Assembly (NCBI GenBank): GCA_963717765.1 | Contig: CAVQWX010000007.1 | Location: forward strand, 1 to 64,000 | Direction of reading: 5' to 3' | Length of the DNA: 64,000 nt | DNA from: JACDER01 sp963717765 | GTDB lineage: Bacteria > Actinomycetota > Thermoleophilia > Gaiellales > Gaiellaceae | In this document: positions 52,194 to 59,338 of the stretch, piece after piece | Layout of the letters: each line of letters starts with the position of its first letter | Position numbering within the stretch: position 1 is the stretch's first letter | The notes under the pieces: generated by a model | The model's database searches: none | What the model was told of the DNA's origin: nothing | The model's input: the letters and a program-made list of their open reading frames with translations, nothing else | Position numbers and translations under genes: made by a program

Positions 52194-53411
52194 ATGGCTA
52201 GCTATCGGGATCTGCTGCAGAAGGTCAAGGCGGAGATCGACGAGGTCGACGCGCGGCACGCGCGCGACTTGATCGACCGCGACTCGCCGGCGATCGTGGA
52301 CGTGCGCGAGCGCGAGGAGTGGGACGAGGGGCATCTCCCCGGCGCGATCCTTGTCCCACGCGGGAATCTGGAATCGCGCATCGAGCAGGCCGTCCCCGAC
52401 CGGTCCAAGCCCGTCCTTCTCTATTGCGCCGCCGGCAACCGCTCCGCGTTCGCCGCGCAGACGCTGAAGGAGCTCGGCTACGAGCATCCCGTCTCGCTCG
52501 CCGGCGGCTACACCGACTGGAAGCGGAACGGCTTTCCCACCGAGCTGACCCGCTCGCTCTCGCCCCAGGGCCGCATGCGCTACAGCCGCCACCTGCTCAT
52601 CCCCGAGGTGGGGGAGGAGGGGCAGCTGAAGCTGCTCGACTCGCGTGTCCTGCTGATCGGGGCGGGCGGGCTCGGATCGCCTGCGTCGCTGTACCTGGCC
52701 GCGGCCGGGGTCGGGACGCTCGGGATCGTGGACGACGACGTCGTGGACGAGTCGAACCTGCAGCGCCAGATCGTCCATTCCACCGCGACCCTGGGCGAGC
52801 CCAAGGTCGAGTCGGCCGCGCGTGCCCTGCGCGAGCTGAACCCGGACGTGCAGGTGCTCCCATACAGGACGCGCCTCACCTCGGAGACGGTGGAGGAGAT
52901 CCTCGGCGACGGCTGGGACGTGATCGTGGACGGTGCGGACAACTTCCCGACCCGCTACCTCTTGAATGACGCTTCCGTCTGGCACCGGATCCCGGTCGTG
53001 CACGGCTCGATCTTCCGCTTCGAGGGCCAGCTGACCGTGTTCAAGCCCTTCGCAGCTGGAAGCGCCGACGGCGAAGCCGTCGGCGCCCGGCAGAAAGAGC
53101 CGGGCCCGTGCTACCGCTGCCTGTTCCCCCAGCCTCCGCCACCGGAGATGGCGCCCAGCTGCGCCGAGGGCGGAGTGCTCGGCGTCCTTCCTGGGATCGT
53201 CGGCTCGCTGCAGGCGAACGAGGCGCTCAAGCTCGCGCTCGGGATCGGCAACCCGCTGATCGGGCGGCTGATGCTCTTCGACGCGCTCGAGGTCAGCTTC
53301 ACGGAGCTGCAGGTGAAGCGCGACCCGAACTGTCCGGTGTGCGGCGACGACCCCGCCATCACGGAGTACGTCGACTACGTCGAGTTCTGCGCAGCGGGGA
53401 GAGGTGCCTGA
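52194..53411 (+). CDS. Rhodanese-ThiF/MoeB-type sulfur-carrier activating enzyme
   Basis: 405 residues. N-terminal rhodanese domain (about 15-117) with active-site loop LYCAAGNRS (Cys78). Then an E1-like ThiF/MoeB domain: LLIGAGGLGSPASL (153-166) for ATP, DESNLQRQIVHS, VDGADNFPTRYLLND, and zinc ligands CYRC (306-309) and CPVC. The order is reversed from mycobacterial MoeZ (ThiF first). It should adenylate the C-terminal Gly of the adjacent CysO-like carrier and load sulfur on it. Residues 287-301 (AAGSADGEAVGARQK) are an extra in-frame segment encoded by a palindromic repeat. The stop overlaps the carrier gene (TGATG). Confidence 0.88.
   Translation: MASYRDLLQKVKAEIDEVDARHARDLIDRDSPAIVDVREREEWDEGHLPGAILVPRGNLESRIEQAVPDRSKPVLLYCAAGNRSAFAAQTLKELGYEHPVSLAGGYTDWKRNGFPTELTRSLSPQGRMRYSRHLLIPEVGEEGQLKLLDSRVLLIGAGGLGSPASLYLAAAGVGTLGIVDDDVVDESNLQRQIVHSTATLGEPKVESAARALRELNPDVQVLPYRTRLTSETVEEILGDGWDVIVDGADNFPTRYLLNDASVWHRIPVVHGSIFRFEGQLTVFKPFAAGSADGEAVGARQKEPGPCYRCLFPQPPPPEMAPSCAEGGVLGVLPGIVGSLQANEALKLALGIGNPLIGRLMLFDALEVSFTELQVKRDPNCPVCGDDPAITEYVDYVEFCAAGRGA
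53055..53090. repeat. Short palindromic repeat, copy 2, inside the ThiF-type gene
   Basis: Contains GCGCCGACGGC-GAA-GCCGTCGGCGC (53062-53086), an 11-bp perfect hairpin. Translated in frame as GSADGEAVGAR, an insertion between the conserved VFKPF and GPCYRC blocks. Related to 52118-52152. Confidence 0.6.
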
Positions 53412-53683
53412 TGGCGTCCGTGCGCATCCCGCCGCCGCTCCGTACCGAGACCGGTGGCGAGCCCGTGGTCGCGGCTGAGGGCGGCACCGTCCGCGATGTG
53501 CTCGTCGATCTCGTCTCGCGCTTCCCCTCGCTCCGCGCTCGTGTGCTCGAGGACGGGGAGGTCGCGCGCTTTGTCAACGTGTATGTGGGCGGCGAGGACG
53601 TGCGCACGCGCGACGGCCTCGACACGCCCGTCGCCGAAGGCGAGACGGTCATCCTGCTACCGGCAGTAGCCGGTGGGCTCTAA
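53411..53683 (+). CDS. cysO: CysO-like sulfur carrier protein (MoaD/ThiS fold)
   Basis: 90 residues, beta-grasp ubiquitin-like. RIPPPLRTETGGEPVVAAEG, VRDVLVDLVSRFPSLRARVL, FVNVYVGGEDVR and ETVILLPAVAGGL match mycobacterial CysO, which accepts sulfur as a C-terminal thiocarboxylate for cysteine synthesis. The known carrier ends exactly at Gly-Gly; here one more codon (CTC, Leu) precedes TAA. That Leu would have to be removed before adenylation, perhaps by the JAMM peptidase encoded two genes on. Lies between its activating enzyme and CysM. Confidence 0.85.
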   Translation: MASVRIPPPLRTETGGEPVVAAEGGTVRDVLVDLVSRFPSLRARVLEDGEVARFVNVYVGGEDVRTRDGLDTPVAEGETVILLPAVAGGL

Positions 53684-53752
53684 GTGCCCACCTCCCTCCC
53701 ATCTCGCACTCACCGGCGTGCTGCAAAGCGGCGCCATGCGTCGTCCTCAGTC

Positions 53753-53779
53753 GCGCCCGTAGCCTCCGGCTACGCGCGC
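53753..53779. terminator. Hairpin between cysO and cysM
   Basis: GCGCCCGTAGCC-TCC-GGCTACGCGCGC: 11 pairs with one mismatch around a 3-nt loop in the 154-nt gap. It could be a partial terminator or RNA processing site that adjusts cysM relative to cysO. Confidence 0.45.
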
Positions 53780-53837
53780 TCCCTGCGTCCTAGCCTGGCT
53801 TGCTTTTCGCGGTCGGAGAGCGCGAGTTGCTCGGTCG

Positions 53838-54806
53838 GTGGGCTGCGCTAGCCCCACTGACACGCGGCCCTCGCTGCTCGACACGGTCGGCTGCACGCCG
53901 CTCGTCGAGCTTCCCCGGCTGGCGGCTGCCGCTGGGCTGGCGGCGGACGTGCGCCTGTACGCGAAGCTCGAAGGCCAAAACCCGACCGGCTCCATCAAGG
54001 ACCGTGTCGCCAAGACGATGATCGAGGCGGCCGAGGAGGAAGGGATTCTCGAGCCGGGCCGCGAGCTGCTCGAGCCGACCTCCGGCAATACCGGAATCTC
54101 GCTCGCGCTCGTCGCCAAGCTCAAGGGCTACAAGCTGACCTGCGTCCTCCCCGAGAACGCCACCGAGGAGCGCAAGCGCATGCTGCGCCTGTATGGCGTG
54201 GAGATCGTCGAGTCGCCTCGTGCGCAGGGCTCCAACGGCGCCGTCCGCCTCGCCTTGCAGATGGCCGAAGCCGATTCGCACTGGTTCATGCCCTTCCAGT
54301 ACGCGAACGAGGCCAACCCGCGCGCGCACTACGAGGGAACGGGAGCGGAGATCGCCGACGCGCTCGACCGCGTGGACGTGTTCGTCGCCGGGCTCGGCAC
54401 GGGCGGAACGCTCATGGGGGCCGGCGCGCGCCTGCGCGAGCCCTTCCCCGACATCGTGGTCGCCGCCGCCGAGCCGCTTCCGGGCGACCCGGTCATGGGC
54501 CTTCGCTCCCTGGAGGAGGGCTACGTCCCGCCCATCCTCGACGTGTCCAAGCTCGACCGGAAGCTGCTCGTCTCGAACGCCGACTCGGTGGCCGCGCTGC
54601 GCCGACTGCTCGACACCGAAGGCGTCTTCGCCGGCGTCTCCTCAGGCGCGGTCGTCGACGTCGCTGTGCGCCTGGGGCGCGAGCTGGACGAGGGCGTCGT
54701 CGTGTGCGTCCTCGCCGACGGCGGCTGGCGCTACCTCTCGGCAGACTTCTGGCAGCTGCCCGTCGGAGAGCTGGAGCGCGCGATGGAGGCCAACGTCTGG
54801 TGGTGA
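53838..54806 (+). CDS. cysM: Cysteine synthase CysM (CysO-thiocarboxylate-dependent type)
   Basis: 322 residues, fold-type II PLP enzyme. PLP Lys54 in NPTGSIKDRVA, substrate loop PTSGNTGIS (80-88), phosphate-binding GLGTGGTLMG (185-194), and GVSSGAVVDVA. The position after a CysO-like carrier and before a Mec-like peptidase matches the mycobacterial mec-cysO-cysM set, where CysM takes O-phosphoserine and the protein thiocarboxylate rather than free sulfide. GTG 53838; TGA overlaps the next GTG by 4 nt. Confidence 0.88.
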   Translation: MGCASPTDTRPSLLDTVGCTPLVELPRLAAAAGLAADVRLYAKLEGQNPTGSIKDRVAKTMIEAAEEEGILEPGRELLEPTSGNTGISLALVAKLKGYKLTCVLPENATEERKRMLRLYGVEIVESPRAQGSNGAVRLALQMAEADSHWFMPFQYANEANPRAHYEGTGAEIADALDRVDVFVAGLGTGGTLMGAGARLREPFPDIVVAAAEPLPGDPVMGLRSLEEGYVPPILDVSKLDRKLLVSNADSVAALRRLLDTEGVFAGVSSGAVVDVAVRLGRELDEGVVVCVLADGGWRYLSADFWQLPVGELERAMEANVWW

Positions 54807-55171
54807 TCCCCGCCGCCGTGCGCGACGCGCTCCAGGCGCACGCATGGGAGGAGGCGCCCAACGAGGCCTGCGGCCTGATCGTCCTCCGCGACGGCAAGGC
54901 CGTCCGCTACGAGCGCGGGAGAAACCGGCTCGAGTCGCCGTATCGCTTCGAGCTCGACATCGACCCCGAGCTGTGGTTCCTCGAGGACGACGGCTACGAG
55001 CTCGCCGTCTTCCACTCGCATCCCGCCTCCGCCGCGAAGCCCTCGCGCACCGACGTCGAGCGCATCGGATTGTGGGCCGGCCGCCCGTTCTTCATCCTGA
55101 GCCTGTCCACCGGCGAGCTGAACGCGTTCCGTATCGACGGCAACGGGATCGAGCAGGAGCCCATCGCGTAG
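54803..55171 (+). CDS. mec: Mec-like JAB1/MPN+ (JAMM) metallopeptidase
   Basis: 122 residues. Complete JAMM zinc site: Glu21 in PNEACGLIV, His71 and His73 in VFHSHPASAAKPSRTD, with Asp84. The mycobacterial counterpart removes the newly made cysteine from CysO. In this cluster it might also trim the extra C-terminal Leu of the carrier, as QbsD does for QbsE in Pseudomonas; inference. GTG 54803 overlaps the cysM stop. Confidence 0.87.
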   Translation: MIPAAVRDALQAHAWEEAPNEACGLIVLRDGKAVRYERGRNRLESPYRFELDIDPELWFLEDDGYELAVFHSHPASAAKPSRTDVERIGLWAGRPFFILSLSTGELNAFRIDGNGIEQEPIA

Positions 55172-55181
55172 GCTCGGCGCA

Positions 55182-55514
55182 ATGGCCTACGACGAGGCAC
55201 TCGCGGAGCGGATCCGGAGCCTCGTGTCGAGCGAGCCGGGCGTGACCGAGAAGAAGATGTTCGGAGGCCTCTCCTTCCTCGTCGGCGGGAACATGGCCGT
55301 TGCGGCCAGCGGCCAGGGCGGGCTGCTCGTCCGCGTGCCTCCCGGCGAGACAGTCGCACTCCTGGAGACCACGCCCGCGACGCTGATGGAGATGGGCGGC
55401 CGCTCGATGGCCGGGTGGCTGCGGGTCGCCTCCGAGGATGTGGAGGCGGACGGAGCCCTCCAAGAGTGGGTCGACCGCGGCATCTCATACGCGCGCTCGC
55501 TCCCGCCGAAGTGA
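55182..55514 (+). CDS. TfoX N-terminal domain protein
   Basis: 110 residues. AERIRSLVSSEPGVTEKKMF, GGLSFLVGGNMAVAASGQGG, LLVRVPPGE and MGGRSMAGWLRV are the TfoX_N fold, here without the C-terminal domain of TfoX/Sxy. Function outside competence regulators is unknown. 10 nt after mec; its TGA overlaps the next GTG by 4 nt, so it belongs to the same transcript. Confidence 0.85.
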   Translation: MAYDEALAERIRSLVSSEPGVTEKKMFGGLSFLVGGNMAVAASGQGGLLVRVPPGETVALLETTPATLMEMGGRSMAGWLRVASEDVEADGALQEWVDRGISYARSLPPK

Positions 55515-56539
55515 GCGACTTCACCGTTCGGGCCGCCCGCCCCGGCGACGGCAGGGCGTTGACCGAGCTCGCGGCCGCGGCCGCCGACACCGGCGCGGTG
55601 CGGATCGCCCCGCACTACCTTCACGATCCCCTCGAGACGTCGCGCGTCCTGCGGCCGGAGGCGGAATGGGCGATAGCCGAGACCGAGGACGGGCGTGCAA
55701 TCGGGGCGGGCACGGTCGACTTCGGCGACGTCGAGATCGAAGGCGAGGTGTGTCCCTGTGCGCGACTTAGCAACCTGATGGTGGATCCCGGCCACCGCCG
55801 TCGCGGAGTCGCCCGCGCGCTGACCGCATGGCGTCTCGATCGGGCGGGCCAGGACGCCGTCGTGGTCGCCGGGATCCAGAGCGGCAACGAAGGCTCGTTC
55901 GCGAACGCGCGGAAGTGGGCAACGCAGATCTTCGGAAAGGTCGTGCTTCCCGCGTTCAACGTCGCACGGGATGGGCGACCGCCGGCGGGGCTGGAGCTGC
56001 GGGAGCCGCGGAACGACGACGAGTGGGAGCAGGTTGCAGCCGGTCTCTCGGAGTTCGAGAAGGGATGGAACCTGCGCATCCCGGAAACTGTTGCCGTCCT
56101 TCGCGAGCGGCTTGCGCGGACACCTCTGGACGTCCCCGTGCAACGTCAGGTCGTGGCGGTCGAGGGAGGGGAGGTGGTCGGTGGGTGCGAGCTGCACGAG
56201 GGCGCTCGCCTGCAGACGCTGGTGGTCGAGGAGTTGCCGCTCGTCCTGCGCGCGCTCACGGCCGTCACGCGGACCCTGCCCGCGGACGGGGTGATACGGG
56301 CGGTTGCCGCTGCCCGCCTGTGGTATCGGCCCGGCCGCGCCGACGTGGGCCGGGCGCTCTGGGCACACGCCCGGGCGGTTTCCCCGGACGTCGGCAACAC
56401 GGTGAGCCTCCAGTTCGACCCGCGCGGCCCGTTGAGCCAGATCGCGCGTGTGAGACCGTGGACCCCGAAGGGGGAGATCGCGGTGGCCGTTCGCAGCCCG
56501 GTCACGCTGTCCGAGGAGCGGCTGCTCGCTCCCCCCTAG
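55511..56539 (+). CDS. Tandem-GNAT acetyltransferase-like protein
   Basis: 342 residues. First GNAT domain: FTVRAARPGDGRALTELAAA, LSNLMVDPGHRRRGVARAL (acetyl-CoA loop R-x-x-G-x-A). A second, degenerate half (about 165-342) lacks a clear loop and ends with TPKGEIAVAVRSPVTLSEER. Substrate unknown. GTG 55511. Last gene of the moeZ-like/cysO/cysM/mec/tfoX transcript; overlaps the convergent RidA gene by 4 nt. Confidence 0.78.
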   Translation: MSDFTVRAARPGDGRALTELAAAAADTGAVRIAPHYLHDPLETSRVLRPEAEWAIAETEDGRAIGAGTVDFGDVEIEGEVCPCARLSNLMVDPGHRRRGVARALTAWRLDRAGQDAVVVAGIQSGNEGSFANARKWATQIFGKVVLPAFNVARDGRPPAGLELREPRNDDEWEQVAAGLSEFEKGWNLRIPETVAVLRERLARTPLDVPVQRQVVAVEGGEVVGGCELHEGARLQTLVVEELPLVLRALTAVTRTLPADGVIRAVAAARLWYRPGRADVGRALWAHARAVSPDVGNTVSLQFDPRGPLSQIARVRPWTPKGEIAVAVRSPVTLSEERLLAPP

Positions 56540-56898
56540 CGGGTACTGCGTGCGACCGCCTCGATCTCGACGAGCTGGCCGGGATAGCCGAGGAGGGAGA
56601 CACCGAGGAGGGTGCTCGGCGCCCGACCCAGGCGAGCCGCGACCACTTCCCACACGCGCACGAGGTCGGCGCGGTCACTCGTCGCGACGTAGATCGTCGT
56701 CTTGAGCAGTCCTTCGGCATCGGCTCCGGCCTCGTGGAGGGCGGCCAGCAGATTCTCGACCGTCTGCCGCGCTTGAGCCTCGAAGTCCCTTGGCCCGACG
56801 ACGTTGCCCGCGGCATCGAGCGGACACGCGCCGGCGCAGAGCACGAGACCCTCGGCCGAGCGGCTGTATTCGTAGGGCGCGCCCCGCCAGAGCTCCAT
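56536..56898 (-). CDS. RidA-family (YjgF/YER057c/UK114) protein
   Basis: 120 residues from ATG 56898 (MELWRGAPYEYSRS). AEGLVLCAGACPLDAAGNVV, QARQTVENLLAALHEAGADA, LLKTTIYVATSDRADLVRVW and GYPGQLVEIEAVA are RidA motifs. Family enzymes hydrolyse reactive enamines/imines from PLP enzymes; the Arg used for the substrate carboxylate is not clearly placed, so it may be another subgroup. A start at 56943 would add 15 residues. Confidence 0.82.
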   Translation of the reverse strand: MELWRGAPYEYSRSAEGLVLCAGACPLDAAGNVVGPRDFEAQARQTVENLLAALHEAGADAEGLLKTTIYVATSDRADLVRVWEVVAARLGRAPSTLLGVSLLGYPGQLVEIEAVARSTR

Positions 56899-57073
56899 GC
56901 TGCGGGACCCTACGCCTACGAGCAGGGAGAGGTCGATTCTCATAACATCTGGACCGAAACCGGCGTCCAGTCAGTGACTTTGGCCGTCGTCCTGGTGGAG
57001 GTGCCTTATGGGCCTTCGGAATCGCATTTCCGTCTCGACGAATGCCTGATCACCGCCGGAAGAGAGAACAGCT

Positions 57074-58417
57074 GTGAAACAAGAGGGCCACTCCGACGCG
57101 GACACGGCGCCGTCGACGCCGGCTGCGCCGAGTCCGCTCGAGCTTCTCCGGAGCCGCTCGTACGTCGTGCTGCTCGTGTTGGGCGCGATCATCGGCGTGC
57201 CGGTGGCTGCGGCCGCGTACTTCTTTCTCAAGGGTGTCAGCGAGCTGCAGCAATATGTGTTCGGCACGCTGCCCGGCGAACTCGGCTTCGAAAGCCAGCC
57301 TGCCTGGTGGCCGATTCCGCTGCTTGCGCTGAGCGGCCTGCTGGTGGCGCTCACGATCCGGTACCTGCCGGGAACGGCAGGGCACAAGCCGGCGGAGGGG
57401 TTCAAGTCATCCGGACCCGTGCCGCCGATCGAGCTCCCCGGGATTGTCATTGCCTCGTTCGCCACCCTCAGCCTCGGGGTCGTCCTTGGCCCGGAGGCGC
57501 CTCTGATCGCGATCGGCAGCGGCCTCGGAGTCCTCGCCCTCCACCTGGTCAAGCGCGACGCGCCTGAGATGGCCAGTGCCGTGATCGGCGCCGCCGGGAG
57601 CTTCGCCGCGATCAGCACGCTCCTCGGCTCACCTCTTCCGGCCGCGTTCCTGATGATGGAGGTGGCCGGGATCGGCGGCCCGATGCTCGGAGTGGTGCTT
57701 GCGCCCGGTCTGCTCGCTGCCGGCGTCGGCTCGCTGATCTTCATCGGGCTCGACAACTGGACCGGCTTCGGCACCTTCTCGCTCGCGGTCCCGGACATCC
57801 CTCCGGCCGGCAGCCCCGGTGTGTCCGAGTTTCTGTGGGCGATCGTGATTGGTGTCATCGCGGCGATCCTCGGCGCCGGCATCAAGCGGCTGTCGCTGCT
57901 GCTACAGCCGATCGTCGAACGCCGAATGGTGCTGCTGACACCCCTCGTCGGCGTCGCGATTGGCGTTGTCGTGCTGATCTTCGTCGAAGTAACCGGGAGA
58001 AGCTCGGCCGAGGTGCTCTTCTCTGGACAGGATCAGCTCCCGGGCCTGATCGAAGGCGCCGCCGGCTGGACCGTGGGCGCGCTCCTGATGGTCGTCCTCT
58101 GCAAAGGCCTCGCGTACAGCTTCTCGCTGAGCAGCTTCCGAGGAGGCCCAATTTTCCCGAGCATGTTCATCGGCGCTGCCGGCGGCATTGCGCTCTCCCA
58201 CCTTCCCGGGCTGCCGATGATCGCGGGTGCCGCAATGGGTATCGGCGCGCTGATGGTCGCAATGCTGGGACTGCCGCTCACGTCCGTTCTCGTCGTGAGT
58301 GTGTTCCTCCAGGCCGACGGCCTCAGTCTGATGCCGCTTGTGATCGTCGCCGTCGTGGTCTCCTACATTGTGTCGGCCCGGCTCCCTCCCGCACCCGGCT
58401 CTGCGGTCCCCTCGTAG
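57074..58417 (+). CDS. ClC-family chloride channel/antiporter
   Basis: 447 residues, about 10-12 membrane helices. Selectivity motifs: VVLGPEAPLIAIGSGLG (gating Glu present, K/R-E-G-P reads P-E-A-P), GSFAAISTLLGSPLPAAFLM, and FRGGPIFPSMFIGAAGG. No CBS domains. The Glu suggests H+-coupled gating; the PEAP variant occurs in an actinobacterial branch. GTG 57074. A glutamate decarboxylase gene lies about 0.9 kb further right, an acid-resistance combination known from enteric bacteria. Confidence 0.88.
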   Translation: MKQEGHSDADTAPSTPAAPSPLELLRSRSYVVLLVLGAIIGVPVAAAAYFFLKGVSELQQYVFGTLPGELGFESQPAWWPIPLLALSGLLVALTIRYLPGTAGHKPAEGFKSSGPVPPIELPGIVIASFATLSLGVVLGPEAPLIAIGSGLGVLALHLVKRDAPEMASAVIGAAGSFAAISTLLGSPLPAAFLMMEVAGIGGPMLGVVLAPGLLAAGVGSLIFIGLDNWTGFGTFSLAVPDIPPAGSPGVSEFLWAIVIGVIAAILGAGIKRLSLLLQPIVERRMVLLTPLVGVAIGVVVLIFVEVTGRSSAEVLFSGQDQLPGLIEGAAGWTVGALLMVVLCKGLAYSFSLSSFRGGPIFPSMFIGAAGGIALSHLPGLPMIAGAAMGIGALMVAMLGLPLTSVLVVSVFLQADGLSLMPLVIVAVVVSYIVSARLPPAPGSAVPS

Positions 58418-58438
58418 GCAGCTGTCATCGGTCGCTCG

Positions 58439-59047
58439 GTGCACCGGACCTGGTGGAGACCACGCCGGGCGATCTGGTGGGTCGGCGTCCTCTTCGCGAT
58501 CGGCTCGGCCTGCTTCCTCGTCGGGCCGTTTCCCGGATTCGTGGAGCTCGTGGGCTCGATCGTCGACGGAATCGTTTTCTTCGTCGGCTCGATCTTCTTC
58601 ACCTCGGCGGCGACGCTTCAGCTGGTGACGACGGGCAATCGCGGTCGAGGGCTCGACTGGTGGAGCAGCGCAGTCCAGGTCGCGGGAACGCTCTTCTTCA
58701 ACATCAGCACGCTCGACGCTCTGCGGCAGGCGCTCGACACGACGCAGTACAACAGGCTCGTCTGGGCGCCTGACGCCTTCGGGTCGATCTGCTTCCTGGT
58801 CTCCGGCTACCTCGCCTACGTCGCCGTCTGCGGGCGGCCCTTCTGCCGGCCGCGACGAAGCCGCGCATGGTGGATCGCCGCCATCAATCTCCTCGGCTGC
58901 GTCGCATTCGGGATCTCGGCAGTGGCGTCTTATGTGATCCCCGCAACCGGGAGCGCGCTCGATCTCGCCCGCGCCAACGCGGCCACAGCCTTCGGAGCGC
59001 TCTGCTTCCTGATCGGCGCGGTTTTGCTGCTGCCCGAGCAGGACTGA
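58439..59047 (+). CDS. YrhK-like membrane protein
   Basis: 202 residues with about six hydrophobic segments arranged in pairs (GVLFAIGSACFLVGPFPGF; VDGIVFFVGSIFFTSAATLQ; then a similar pattern around AFGSICFLVSGYLAYVAV and AFGALCFLIGAVLLL). The repeated FxxGSxxFxxxAxLQ-type pattern recalls YrhK domains. Function unknown. GTG 58439, 21 nt after the ClC stop; probably one transcript. Confidence 0.65.
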   Translation: MHRTWWRPRRAIWWVGVLFAIGSACFLVGPFPGFVELVGSIVDGIVFFVGSIFFTSAATLQLVTTGNRGRGLDWWSSAVQVAGTLFFNISTLDALRQALDTTQYNRLVWAPDAFGSICFLVSGYLAYVAVCGRPFCRPRRSRAWWIAAINLLGCVAFGISAVASYVIPATGSALDLARANAATAFGALCFLIGAVLLLPEQD

Positions 59048-59048
59048 G

Positions 59049-59069
59049 CACCAGGCCAGAGGCCTGGTG
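59049..59069 (+). terminator. Stem-loop at the end of the ClC/YrhK transcript
   Basis: CACCAGGCC-AGA-GGCCTGGTG, 9-bp perfect stem, 1 nt after the YrhK-like stop codon, followed by GGAAATT. Confidence 0.6.
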
Positions 59070-59218
59070 GGAAATTCGGCCGCCGTCGGGGGCGCTCCAG
59101 ACCAAGCCGGGCAGTGCGGACGGACGCGGTTCGTAGCAGCGCTACGGATCGCGGCCGTGCTGAGCCGGCGCCGTGTCTGGAGCGTCATCCGGCTCGGCCT
59201 AATTTCACATCAGGCCTC
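59059..59218. repeat. 160-bp fold-back (long imperfect inverted repeat)
   Basis: The two about 78-nt arms pair around CGTAGC-AGC-GCTACG at 59132-59146. Matching blocks from the outside in: GAGGCCTG(G/A)TG(G/T)GAAATT(C/A)GGCCG, then CGCTCCAGAC, CCGG, CGG and CG(T/-)AGC. It sits between the convergent YrhK-like and gad genes. It encodes nothing and looks like a MITE-type element or the ends of a lost mobile element; it may also act as a terminator. Confidence 0.65.
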
Positions 59219-59338
59219 CAGTTCACCTTCTTCGGGCGAAGCGGCTGCGCGTCACTGCGGGCTCGGTCCGTTCAGGGGCCAGACCACCCGCATCGAGACC
59301 GGCGAGGGGTTCAGCCCGCTCGGCTAACGTCGGATGAC

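Noticed and set aside
57480..57520. PEAP instead of K/R-E-G-P in the ClC selectivity motif as a loss of function
   Set aside because: The gating Glu is present and the variant is, to my knowledge, normal in a branch of bacterial ClC proteins.
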